From an uncultured Marvinbryantia sp. (GTDB taxonomy: Bacteria > Bacillota > Clostridia > Lachnospirales > Lachnospiraceae): 64,000 nt of DNA. The position numbers and the translations under genes were made by a program. The DNA is taken from positions 17,433-81,432 of the forward strand of contig CAKRRF010000007.1 of assembly GCA_934394985.1 (NCBI GenBank), given 5' to 3'. Under the pieces are notes generated by a model. That model ran no database searches, was not told where the DNA came from, and saw only the letters and a list, made by a program, of their open reading frames with translations. Positions 36,312 through 45,806 of the stretch are shown here, in pieces; positions within the stretch are counted from its first letter, which is position 1, and every line of letters begins with the position of its first letter.

Positions 36312-38159
36312 TTATGCAGCTTTTTTCTCATCTTCAAAGAATACCTGATACCACACCAGGAAGGAATAGATCGTCCAGATCTTACGGCTGTTATCCTTCA
36401 CACCATTTTTGTGATCATCCAGCAGACGCATGATCGGCTCCGTATGGAAATACTGCTTTGCCGCCGGACTCTGGAATGCCTCTTTTACTTTTCCATATCC
36501 GGTATCCTCCTTTAACCATACACGGATCGGTACCGGAAATCCCAGTTTCTTTTTATTGGTAGTAAACTCCGGCAGACATTTTTCTGCAACACGACGGAAT
36601 GCAAACTTGGTCGTCTTATCCTTCAGCTTCATACCAGTACGCATCTGTCTCGCTACCTTAAATACTTCTTTATCCAGGAACGGTACACGCAGCTCCAGCG
36701 AGTGCGCCATGCTCATCTTATCTGCTTTTAACAGAATATCTCCCGGCAGCCAGTTGGTCAGATCAATATACTGCATCTTGGTAGTATCATCATACTTGCT
36801 CATCTTCTTATATTTTTCTGCCAGAAGTGCTTCCGGTGACGGTGCACCTGTTTTTACCTTCAGCAGCTTCTTCCGCTCATCTTCTGTGAAAATATTGGCA
36901 TTTCCAATAAAACGTTCTTCCACAGACTTGCTGGCACGGATAATATAACTGCGTCCTTTCACACCTTCCGGCAATTTTTCTGCCAAATGTGCCATGCTCT
37001 TTCTCCAGCTCTTTGGCAGCCAGCTGATCCAGCGCAGAGATAATGGTTCTCTGTAAATCGTATATCCGCCGAAGAATTCATCTGCGCCCTCTCCTGATGT
37101 GACAACTTTTACCTGCTTTGCAGCCTCCCTGGCTACAAAATACAGGGCTATGGCAGCCGGGTCAGCCAAAGGTTCATCCATATGATACATAATCTTCGGC
37201 ATCTCTCCCCAGTACTCTTCTTCCGTGATCTGATGACTGTAATTCTCCAGTCCCAGGTATTTTGCACATTCTTCGGCATACTGAGTTTCACTGTATTGAT
37301 TGTTTTTATCAAAAAATCCGACTGTGAATGTCTTCTTTCCAGAATATTTTGCCGCAATGTAGCTGGAATCTACTCCACTGGAAAGAAAGGCACCTACTTC
37401 TACATCAGCCAGCATATGCTTGTCTACGGAATCTTCCAATACATCCGTCAGCTTCTTTACCAGTTCCTCCTGACTGTCCTTCGATACCGGTTCCAGTGTC
37501 GGATCAAAATACTGCGTCACATTCAGTTCTCCATTTTGCCATGTCAGATAATGGCCAGGCAGAAGACGGTACACGCCCTTGAAAAATGTCTCTGGCAGAT
37601 TCGAATACTGGAAAGATAAATATTCTTCCAGTGCTTCGTTATTCACTTCTTTTTCAAATCCCGGAAATTCCAGAATACTCTTGATCTCCGATGCAAATAC
37701 CAGATTATCCTGAATCATGGCATAATAGACCGGCTTGATTCCAAAAAAGTCTCTTGCCATGAACAGTCTTTTTTTCCGGTTATCCCAGATAGCAAATCCA
37801 AACATTCCTCTCAGCTCATGTACCAGCTTTTCCCCATACTCTTCGTAACCATGAATCAATGTCTCAGTGTCAGAGCTGTTCTTGAAAATATGACCCTTGG
37901 CCTTAAACCGCTCTCTTAATTCCGGGCTGTTATAAATCTCTCCGTTGAAAACGATTCCTACTTCTCCGTCTTCATTAAACATCGGCTGCGACCCGTTTTC
38001 CAGGTCAATAATACTTAATCGCCGAAATCCCAGCGCTACCTGATCATTCACATATTTTCCTGCTGAATCCGGACCACGGTGAACAATGACTCTCATCATG
38101 TCATCCAGAATCTGCTCTTTATTTCCCTGTTTTCCGACAAATCCAACTATACCGCACAT
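36312..38159 (-). CDS. asnB: Asparagine synthetase B, glutamine-hydrolysing
   Basis: AsnB makes asparagine from aspartate, ATP and glutamine. The N-terminal Cys of MCGIVGFVG is the glutaminase nucleophile (class II amidotransferase, about residues 1-200). The synthetase domain has the PP-loop LSSGVDSSYIAA near 255. The 615 residues fit the AsnB type of Firmicutes. It has a clear promoter at 38251-38279, and a homocysteine methyltransferase gene follows. Confidence 0.95.
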   Translation of the reverse strand: MCGIVGFVGKQGNKEQILDDMMRVIVHRGPDSAGKYVNDQVALGFRRLSIIDLENGSQPMFNEDGEVGIVFNGEIYNSPELRERFKAKGHIFKNSSDTETLIHGYEEYGEKLVHELRGMFGFAIWDNRKKRLFMARDFFGIKPVYYAMIQDNLVFASEIKSILEFPGFEKEVNNEALEEYLSFQYSNLPETFFKGVYRLLPGHYLTWQNGELNVTQYFDPTLEPVSKDSQEELVKKLTDVLEDSVDKHMLADVEVGAFLSSGVDSSYIAAKYSGKKTFTVGFFDKNNQYSETQYAEECAKYLGLENYSHQITEEEYWGEMPKIMYHMDEPLADPAAIALYFVAREAAKQVKVVTSGEGADEFFGGYTIYREPLSLRWISWLPKSWRKSMAHLAEKLPEGVKGRSYIIRASKSVEERFIGNANIFTEDERKKLLKVKTGAPSPEALLAEKYKKMSKYDDTTKMQYIDLTNWLPGDILLKADKMSMAHSLELRVPFLDKEVFKVARQMRTGMKLKDKTTKFAFRRVAEKCLPEFTTNKKKLGFPVPIRVWLKEDTGYGKVKEAFQSPAAKQYFHTEPIMRLLDDHKNGVKDNSRKIWTIYSFLVWYQVFFEDEKKAA

Positions 38160-38250
38160 ATTCTTTTATTCCTCTTTTATCTGTCACTTATCAGAGATAT
38201 TTTGCATTATCCACTGATATGATTCTATTTTTTCCAAAATTTCAAACTTT

Positions 38251-38279
38251 AGTATAACAAAGATCCCTTTGTTTGGCAA
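38251..38279 (-). promoter_or_regulatory. asnB promoter with embedded palindrome
   Basis: On the minus strand TTGCCA (38274-38279) and TATACT (38251-38256) are 17 bases apart. The spacer is almost wholly the inverted repeat AACAAAG-GGAT-CTTTGTT (38256-38273), placed as a repressor site would be. Confidence 0.7.
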
Positions 38280-38355
38280 TTTTTTTGTTATGATGAATTC
38301 TGATTGTTATGCTTTCTTTTTTGCATCAACTTTTAATCCGTTGCCTGCTCACATC

Positions 38356-38390
38356 AAAAAAGAGGCTCCGGATTATTCCGAAACCTCCTC
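38356..38390 (-). terminator. Terminator after gdhA
   Basis: GAGGAGGTTTCGGA and TCCGGAGCCTC form an imperfect stem, followed on the minus strand by TTTTTTGATG. It lies between gdhA and the asnB promoter. Confidence 0.75.
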
Positions 38391-38406
38391 TTCTGTCACT
38401 GATATT

Positions 38407-39744
<1,338 letters not shown>

Positions 39745-39766
39745 TCATATCCTCCTTAAATCTGGG

Positions 39767-39797
39767 CAAAAAAACAGATGAACCAGGGTTCATCTTG
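39767..39797 (-). terminator. Terminator-like hairpin in the gdhA leader
   Basis: GATGAACC-CT-GGTTCATC (39777-39794) is followed on the minus strand by a run of seven T residues. It lies downstream of the gdhA promoter and only about 25 bases before the start codon. Confidence 0.7.
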
Positions 39798-39826
39798 TTT
39801 TATCTCTGACGCCCTTGTCTGCCCCT

Positions 39827-39855
39827 ATTATATACGTTTCGTTTTTTTGTGACAA
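39827..39855 (-). promoter_or_regulatory. gdhA promoter
   Basis: On the minus strand TTGTCA (39850-39855) and TATAAT (39827-39832) are 17 bases apart. Transcription would begin near 39820, upstream of the leader hairpin. Confidence 0.75.
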
Positions 39856-39920
39856 GCATTTTTCTGTTTTCGACATGCAGATTATTATGATTAGTATAAT
39901 CGATTTTTCGAATTAAAACT

Positions 39921-41093
39921 TTATCTGAATGACTGTTCTTTCGCAATCTGCGCATCCATAGCCTGATCATATTCCTGCGGATCCGGCGGCAGACAGATCT
40001 CTTTTCCGGTCCAGCCAGAAAGCTGAGCTGACGCTGCTATCTGATTTTCCAGCAGTCCGTCTCTGTAATCACTGTATAAAGGTTCTCCGCTTAAAATGTG
40101 TTCGGCAAAGTTACGCAATGCTTCACTGTGATCATTTCCATACGTGGTCTCCACTTCCCGTATTTCCACATCATATAATGCGCTTTCGTTGTCTCGCTTC
40201 CTGTTCTGGAAGGTATAGTGGTCATACGTCTGATTCCACTCTGATTCATCCTGACGGAACCTGTAAACCGTCAGCTTCTTTCCGTTTTCCAGAATGATTT
40301 TGCCACCGGAAAAATCCAGTTCCAGACGGTTGGTTCCCAGCGGATCATGGGTGCAGGATACCATGGTGCCTGTTACGCCATTTTCATATTCTGCCACAAT
40401 GGTGATATCATTTTCCACCGGAATATTACGATAAGCTCCCTGAATACATTTTGCAAATATCTTTTTCGGTGCACCGCAGATCCATGCCCACAAATCCAGA
40501 TTATGCGGCAGCTGATTGACCAGAATCCCGCCTCCCTCTTTGCTGTAAGATCCACGCCATGCCCCGCTGGTATAATACTGATCCGGTCTCCACCAGTCAT
40601 TGATCATCCAGTTGGAACGGCGAAGATTTCCCAGCTCTTTCTTTTCTACGATCTCTTTTATGGATCGGTATAACGGATTGGCCCGCTGATTAAACATCAT
40701 AGCCATGGTAAGTTCCGGGTGATTTTCTTTGACCTGAACCAGTTTTTCTGCATCAGAGAGGCGAATACACATCGGTTTCTCACAAAGCACATGCTTGCCA
40801 TGCTCCAATGCATACATAGCCGGTTCGTGATGAAGAAGATGTGGCAGTGTGATGATTACCGCATCACAGCAATCGCTTTCAATCAGTTCCTTCCAGTGAG
40901 CAAAAACAGTGATCCCAAAAGTCTCCTGAAAGACCTTCGCAGTCTCTGGATTCGAAGTCGCTGCTGCTGTCACCATACAGTTTCCAGGTGAATGCTTAAT
41001 CCCATATGTTTCAAGATGAATTCCATCAATAATGTCCCGATAGAACTTTCCCTGAATTCCACAGCCTATAATACCAATTCGTAATTTGTCCAT
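39921..41093 (-). CDS. Gfo/Idh/MocA family oxidoreductase
   Basis: A 390-residue NAD(P)-dependent oxidoreductase, probably acting on a sugar, inositol or sugar acid. The Rossmann motif GIIGCGIQGKFYRD is at the N-terminus. The typical CEKPMCIRLSDAEKL follows near residue 95, and the C-terminal substrate domain contains GGGILVNQLPHNLDLWAW. The start at 41093 is set by AAGGAGAG; a longer frame runs back through a terminator and the palindromic element. No transporter or sugar genes lie next to it, so the substrate is open. Confidence 0.9.
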   Translation of the reverse strand: MDKLRIGIIGCGIQGKFYRDIIDGIHLETYGIKHSPGNCMVTAAATSNPETAKVFQETFGITVFAHWKELIESDCCDAVIITLPHLLHHEPAMYALEHGKHVLCEKPMCIRLSDAEKLVQVKENHPELTMAMMFNQRANPLYRSIKEIVEKKELGNLRRSNWMINDWWRPDQYYTSGAWRGSYSKEGGGILVNQLPHNLDLWAWICGAPKKIFAKCIQGAYRNIPVENDITIVAEYENGVTGTMVSCTHDPLGTNRLELDFSGGKIILENGKKLTVYRFRQDESEWNQTYDHYTFQNRKRDNESALYDVEIREVETTYGNDHSEALRNFAEHILSGEPLYSDYRDGLLENQIAASAQLSGWTGKEICLPPDPQEYDQAMDAQIAKEQSFR

Positions 41094-41120
41094 TTCCACT
41101 CTCCTTGTTCTATATATTAC

Positions 41121-41177
41121 GCGCCTCTGCAATCCTGCCGGAGGCACTGTCTGATGGGAACGATCTTCCCTCTGACA
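41121..41177 (-). repeat. Dispersed palindromic element, copy 3
   Basis: Plus-strand CTCTGCAATCCTGCCGGAGGC matches copy 1 almost exactly across its core (CTGCAATCCTGCCGGAGGC). It is followed by a degenerate outer palindrome: TGTCTGATGGGAA (41148-41160) against TTCCCTCTGACA (41166-41177). GCCTC/GAGGC also pairs locally. It lies between the SH3 gene's terminator and the Gfo/Idh gene. Confidence 0.65.
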
Positions 41178-41203
41178 GAAAAAGACCTGCGATCTCTCGC
41201 AGG
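41178..41203 (-). terminator. Terminator after the SH3-domain gene
   Basis: CCTGCGA-TCTC-TCGCAGG (41186-41203 on the plus strand) is followed on the minus strand by TCTTTTT. Confidence 0.85.
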
Positions 41204-41220
41204 CCTCTGTCGTCTCTTTT

Positions 41221-42240
41221 TTATGCTGCTGCCTCTGTCTCAGGAGTCGCATCTGCATTGTAATCCGGTGAGAAGTAATCTGCTTCATCACTCTGTTCAG
41301 AATCGGATGATTCTGCACTGTCTGTATCGTCTGTGGAAGAAAGGAACTCACTCTTTACATAAGCATTCTGTCCATAGAAATCGATCTCAGTCCATCCATC
41401 ATCAGTCTCACCGATCTTTGTCACACTGTCACCAATTGTCAGACCACCAATAACATTGTCATCAGACTCTGTACTCGGCTCTGAACGTACATTACAGGAA
41501 TCATTGGCAACCATCTCTGTCGGTTCTTCTGACTGAGCTTCTGTCTCTGACTCAGCTTCTTCATCCTGTGAATTACCGTACTTACTCATAAATTCTTTCA
41601 GTACCGGATCCGAATTCTTTGCATCTTCACACTGCTTATTCACAGTATCAATCAGTTCCTGTACTTCTGTGCTCTTTCTGGTCTCTTCAATAAAGCTCTC
41701 CGCTGCCTGATCACCTGTCGGATCTGTAATCACATAACTGCCTTCTGCATCCTTCTTCAGATAAAACTGTGTCAGACTCGGCACCAGGGTATCAATATTC
41801 TGTACCTTTCCATCATAGCATACATATACCACACAGCTGTCATCTGTAGGTCCTTTTCTGGAATAGGTCTTGATATTACTGTAGCTTTCCACATAACTGC
41901 TGTCCAGATTTGCTTTTTCTTCTGTCTCATCCAGTGATGGATCCAGCTTCTTTAATGTCTCAAGATCTTTATTGGTCTTAGCTGTATAGTAGGAAGTCAT
42001 CACTGTCAGTACATCTGCATCATTCTGCACCAATGTACCTGTCGAAGCAGCTCCGTCTACAATCGTATCGGTACCAGCAGCCGTCTCGCTCTCCGTCTCT
42101 GTCTTTGTGGTACCACTTCCCTTGCCCAGATGACTGATTGCTCTGATACCTGTCACGGCCAGAATGATCACTAAAATCAAGGCAACTCCCAGCAATATGT
42201 ATCTCAGGTTATCTGAGATCCACTCTCTGATATCGTCCAT
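41221..42240 (-). CDS. Membrane-anchored SH3-domain protein
   Basis: A 339-residue protein with a short cytosolic N-terminus and one membrane segment (about 12-32: NLRYILLGVALILVIILAV). The outer part has an NTF2-like stretch (about 70-165) with SYYTAKTNKDLETLKKLDPS, then a Glu/Ser/Thr-rich linker. A bacterial SH3 domain follows (about 255-305: CNVRSEPSTESDDNVIGGL and GWTEIDFYGQNAYVKSEFL), with an acidic tail. It probably binds or senses the cell wall. It is followed by a terminator; tRNA-Arg lies just upstream. Confidence 0.82.
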   Translation of the reverse strand: MDDIREWISDNLRYILLGVALILVIILAVTGIRAISHLGKGSGTTKTETESETAAGTDTIVDGAASTGTLVQNDADVLTVMTSYYTAKTNKDLETLKKLDPSLDETEEKANLDSSYVESYSNIKTYSRKGPTDDSCVVYVCYDGKVQNIDTLVPSLTQFYLKKDAEGSYVITDPTGDQAAESFIEETRKSTEVQELIDTVNKQCEDAKNSDPVLKEFMSKYGNSQDEEAESETEAQSEEPTEMVANDSCNVRSEPSTESDDNVIGGLTIGDSVTKIGETDDGWTEIDFYGQNAYVKSEFLSSTDDTDSAESSDSEQSDEADYFSPDYNADATPETEAAA

Positions 42241-42271
42241 AATAATTCTGCCTCCTGTTCATTTAATTTAG

Positions 42272-42344
42272 CGCACCTGGAGGGATTCGAACCCCCGACA
42301 CGTGGTACCGGAAACCACTGCTCTATCCCCTGAGCTACAGGTGC
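42272..42344 (-). tRNA. tRNA-Arg (anticodon CCG)
   Basis: A complete cloverleaf of 73 bases. The acceptor GCACCTG pairs with CAGGTGC; D-stem GCTC/GAGC; anticodon stem GTGGT/ACCAC with loop TTCCGGT, so the anticodon is CCG; T-arm GGGGG-TTCGAAT-CCCTC. The discriminator is G and CCA is not encoded. It reads CGG arginine codons. Confidence 0.97.
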
Positions 42345-42402
42345 AATATGGACAGTCCACAACAATCATTATAGTACAATAGAATCACGTAAAAGTCAAG
42401 AC

Positions 42403-43305
42403 TTATGATTCGCCTTCACCGCAGCTGCACACTTCCACACCTGCCAGTCTGTGCATGGTTACCTGATAATAATAGATCTGATCTGACAGATATTCTTCTG
42501 CCGATACTTCTTTCTGATTCACTTCTTTTACCAGGTCTGTCATCTCATCCGGCGACATGGCACATCCTGCCGGAACGATAATACACTCATGTATACTGCT
42601 TGGCAAAATCCAGAAATCATCTTTTAACATTTTTCCGATCCGCTCCAGTACACTGTCAAACATCATAGATGCTGCTCCAAAACAGGTTTCTTCATTCGTC
42701 AGTATATACATCGGTATGGTAGTTTCCTGGTGATAGCCATATGTCTCCAGCATCGCTCCGATCCCCATAAATCTCACCGGCAGAATCTTCAGCGTGTTTT
42801 CTCTGGCGCACTGAATGACTTCATCTTCTTCCACGCCCCAGCTTTGGCAGTGACTTTTTCTTACCAGAATAGTGGCCTTACCAATCATCTCATCATCCAC
42901 CTTATAATAAGCCACCACAGCCAGATTTAGGAATTTCTGATACGGTACCTCCTTCAACAGCTTTTCATTCTTCTTCAGATTAATCAGCTTGCACGCCAGA
43001 TGCTCTTTTACCTTTTCAAAGTCCAGATAATTCTCTGCCTGAAACTTTTCTGTAGTGACTGCACTCTGAAAGAGACTGATGATCTTATCCACAATCTCCG
43101 GCATTGTCTTACCGTTTTCGTATTCTGTATAGAGTTCATTCAGATAAATCGTCGGTGCCATTCGATTATCTTTACTGTAAAAAGAAAGTCCATCCAGTTC
43201 TACGGAATTGTTCTTTATCACCCGGTGAAGTTCGATCCGCACCTCCTCCCCCAGTCTTTCTCTGATTTTTGTCTGCACATAGCCGACAAATTCTTCATAC
43301 TTCAT
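42403..43305 (-). CDS. DUF5688 family protein
   Basis: A 300-residue cytosolic protein with no membrane segments. The N-terminus MKYEEFVGYVQTKIRERLGEEVRIELHRV and the middle CFGAASMMFDSVLERI are typical of DUF5688, which I know mainly from Lachnospiraceae. The C-terminus ends with CSCGEGES. Function unknown; often several paralogues occur per genome. It is a lone gene with its own promoter candidate at 43400-43428. Confidence 0.75.
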   Translation of the reverse strand: MKYEEFVGYVQTKIRERLGEEVRIELHRVIKNNSVELDGLSFYSKDNRMAPTIYLNELYTEYENGKTMPEIVDKIISLFQSAVTTEKFQAENYLDFEKVKEHLACKLINLKKNEKLLKEVPYQKFLNLAVVAYYKVDDEMIGKATILVRKSHCQSWGVEEDEVIQCARENTLKILPVRFMGIGAMLETYGYHQETTIPMYILTNEETCFGAASMMFDSVLERIGKMLKDDFWILPSSIHECIIVPAGCAMSPDEMTDLVKEVNQKEVSAEEYLSDQIYYYQVTMHRLAGVEVCSCGEGES

Positions 43306-43399
43306 AGTTCGGTCCTCTTTTCTTCTATTTTCTTTTTCATAAAACTGCTTGGAAAATTGTGCGAATGCACGAGAATTATTCAGAAGTTTTATATCACTT

Positions 43400-43428
43400 A
43401 TATTATCATACTATCATCACATATGCAA
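43400..43428 (-). promoter_or_regulatory. Possible promoter of the DUF5688 gene
   Basis: On the minus strand TTGCAT (43423-43428) and TAATAT (43400-43405) are 17 bases apart, with a leader of about 90 bases to the start codon. Confidence 0.45.
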
Positions 43429-43502
43429 GAAGTATATTTTGTTATTATTTGTAAGTTTTTGTCGAATAGAAGAACCATATTCACTGACTGATTCGTTTCC
43501 TG

Positions 43503-43537
43503 TAAAAAAAAAGAGAACCCAAACCGGATTCTCTTTT
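43503..43537 (-). terminator. Terminator after efp
   Basis: AGAGAATCC and GGGTTCTCT pair around GGTTT, followed on the minus strand by nine T residues. Confidence 0.85.
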
Positions 43538-43553
43538 CATCATTTCATAAGCA

Positions 43554-44111
43554 TTATACTCTGGAGAGATATTCTCCTGTACGTGTATCAATCTTGATCA
43601 CATCGCCCTGTTCTACGAACAGTGGTACGTATACAACCGCACCTGTTTCAACGGTAGCAGGCTTTGTTGCGCCTGTAGCTGTATCACCCTTGAATCCTGG
43701 CTCTGTCTCTGTAATAGCCAGTTCTACAAACAGAGGTGGTTCTACTGCAAACACGTTTCCGTTGTGTGAACAGATTTTTACCATTTCATTTTCTTTTACG
43801 AATTTCAGTGCATCACCGATATCATCGCTGCTCAGTGCGATCTGATCGTATGTCTCAACGTTCATGAAGTGGAACAGATCTCCATCTGAGTATAAGTACT
43901 GCATATCTACACGGTCAATACGTGCTGCCGGGAACTTTTCAGTTGGTCTGAAAGTTTTTTCTACTACACCACCATTGATGATGTTTTTTAATTTAGTTCT
44001 AACGAAAGCAGCTCCTTTTCCAGGTTTTACATGCTGGAATTCCAGAATCTGGTAAATATTTCCCTCGATCTCCAGTGTTACGCCATTTCTAAAATCTCCT
44101 GCTGATATCAT
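43554..44111 (-). CDS. efp: Elongation factor P
   Basis: EF-P relieves ribosome stalling at proline runs. The 185-residue protein has three beta-barrel domains. The tip of the first carries K32 in [10 protein letters not shown], the position modified in many bacteria. AGGAGG precedes the ATG. In Bacillus efp lies directly upstream of spoIIIAA, while here about 26 kb separates them. The Xaa-Pro peptidase gene upstream is a common neighbour. Confidence 0.97.
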   Translation of the reverse strand: MISAGDFRNGVTLEIEGNIYQILEFQHVKPGKGAAFVRTKLKNIINGGVVEKTFRPTEKFPAARIDRVDMQYLYSDGDLFHFMNVETYDQIALSSDDIGDALKFVKENEMVKICSHNGNVFAVEPPLFVELAITETEPGFKGDTATGATKPATVETGAVVYVPLFVEQGDVIKIDTRTGEYLSRV

Positions 44112-44208
44112 TCAATATTCCTCCTTAGATTACGAATACGGGTAGCGTTCTCTTCCCATACATATTATTGATTGTATAATATAATATCACTCATTTCAAG
44201 TTTTTTTT

Positions 44209-45282
44209 CTATAATTCAATCAATTCTTTCGGAGAATGTGCCAGATTCCGATATCCGTCTTCTGTCACAACTACCATATCTTCAATTCTGACACCGCCAA
44301 ATCCAGGTACATAAATACCAGGTTCGACTGTCTGAATCATATTTGGTAAAATAAGTTCTTCACAAAGCTTGGACAGGCGAGGTTCTTCATGAATAAATAA
44401 TCCTACGCTATGTCCCAGACCGTGTCCGAAATATGCTCCATAACCGGCTTTTGCAATAATATCTCTTGCCACTTTATCTACATCACATCCACGCACGCCG
44501 CCTTTTAAAGCATCCAGTGCCGACAGCTGAGCCTCCAGCACAACGCTGTAGATTTCTTTCTGTTTGTCACTTGCTTTTCCCATTACAACCGTTCTGGTCA
44601 TATCAGAGCAGTATCCCTGATACAGACATCCGAAATCCATTGTCACAAAATCACCTTTTTCCAGCTTACGGTTGGACGGCATGGCATGCGGCATAGCAGA
44701 ATTCGGACCTGACGCTACGATCGTTTCAAAGCTTAAATTCTCAGCTCCGTGCGTCTTCATGAAATATTCCAGCTCTGCTGCCACCTCAAGCTCTGTCATA
44801 CCAGGCTTCAGCACATCCAGCATATGCATAAAGGCCTGATCTCCGACAGCCTCTGCCTTTGCCAGATACTCCAGCTCCCAGTCTGCTTTCACGGAACGAA
44901 GCAGATCAAGAGACTCTCCCAGTGGAATATCGATTTTTCCTTTGCAGTCTTCCTGCAGCTCCTGATAAGTTCTGACAAGCATATAGGCATCTTCATACGC
45001 CACATGCTGTGCTCCTTCTTCTGCAATCAGTGCCTGTACCATCTGTCCATAAGTCTGTCCGGTAACCAGCTCCTGTACTTCAAAATCCGGTGCTTCTTCT
45101 TTCGCCATAGTCGTATAACGGGAGTCCGTCATCAGCACCTGTTTTTTCTTTGAAATATACAGATATCCGGTAGCTCCGCGGAATCCGCTCAAATACCGCA
45201 TATTGTAACCGTCAGATACCAGAACGGCATCTGCTTTTTTTTCTTCCAGCACGGCATACGCCTTTGTAAAATACCCTTTCAT
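44209..45282 (-). CDS. Xaa-Pro aminopeptidase, M24 family
   Basis: A 357-residue M24B metallopeptidase removing residues before proline. The N-terminal creatinase-like domain spans about 1-125. Two-metal ligands are visible: TMDFGCLYQGYCSDMTRTV (two Asp), HGLGHSVGLFIHEEPRL (His, and Glu nearby), TVEPGIYVPGFGGVRIED (two Glu). It could be PepQ-type (Xaa-Pro dipeptidase) or the Firmicutes YqhT type; the position next to efp favours YqhT. Confidence 0.92.
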   Translation of the reverse strand: MKGYFTKAYAVLEEKKADAVLVSDGYNMRYLSGFRGATGYLYISKKKQVLMTDSRYTTMAKEEAPDFEVQELVTGQTYGQMVQALIAEEGAQHVAYEDAYMLVRTYQELQEDCKGKIDIPLGESLDLLRSVKADWELEYLAKAEAVGDQAFMHMLDVLKPGMTELEVAAELEYFMKTHGAENLSFETIVASGPNSAMPHAMPSNRKLEKGDFVTMDFGCLYQGYCSDMTRTVVMGKASDKQKEIYSVVLEAQLSALDALKGGVRGCDVDKVARDIIAKAGYGAYFGHGLGHSVGLFIHEEPRLSKLCEELILPNMIQTVEPGIYVPGFGGVRIEDMVVVTEDGYRNLAHSPKELIEL

Positions 45283-45288
45283 TGTTCC

Positions 45289-45795
45289 TTAAATCCCTTT
45301 CTTCACTTTTCTCTGGTAAAAGAAAAGCACTATTTTTTCCAGATAACGCTTTAATACGATCTGAATTTCCTCTTTTGGATGAATCGGCTTCACCAGAATA
45401 CTGGTAATCCCACATCTTCTGGCCCCAAATACATCGGTAAACAGCTGATCTCCCACAAACAGCGTATTCTCTGTCGTCGTTCCCAGCTTCTTCATGGCCA
45501 GCTGATATCCCTTTCGGGATGGCTTATGTGCATCCTCCAGGAACATTGCTCCCACTTCGTCAGCAAAAGGCTTTACCCGGGGCAGCTGATTGTTGGAAAT
45601 CAGACAGCACTGAAATCCGATTGTCCTCAGCTTTTCAAACAATGCCTTTGCCCGTTTATCTGCCGGCGCCCCGTGGGGCACCAGCGTATTATCGATATCA
45701 AACAGGACCCCTCTGTATCCTTTCTGATACCAGCTTTCAAAATCAATCCCGTAGGTGGAATCCAGATATGCATCCGGATAAAACATCTCTAACAT
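45289..45795 (-). CDS. yqeG: YqeG family HAD phosphatase
   Basis: A 168-residue HAD IIIA phosphatase. The nucleophile motif is VLFDIDNTLV near residue 35, with SNN near 65 and GDQLFTDVFGARRCG near 110. YqeG homologues are related to phosphatidylglycerophosphate phosphatases, so a role in phospholipid synthesis is possible. Compactly placed: 6 bases before the peptidase gene and 11 after the aminotransferase gene. Confidence 0.9.
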   Translation of the reverse strand: MLEMFYPDAYLDSTYGIDFESWYQKGYRGVLFDIDNTLVPHGAPADKRAKALFEKLRTIGFQCCLISNNQLPRVKPFADEVGAMFLEDAHKPSRKGYQLAMKKLGTTTENTLFVGDQLFTDVFGARRCGITSILVKPIHPKEEIQIVLKRYLEKIVLFFYQRKVKKGI

Positions 45796-45806
45796 CTGCC
45801 GCCCGC

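Noticed and set aside
41094..41351. N-terminal extension of the Gfo/Idh protein
   Set aside because: It crosses a terminator and the palindromic element, is Gln/His-rich, and a good ribosome binding site precedes MDKLRIG.
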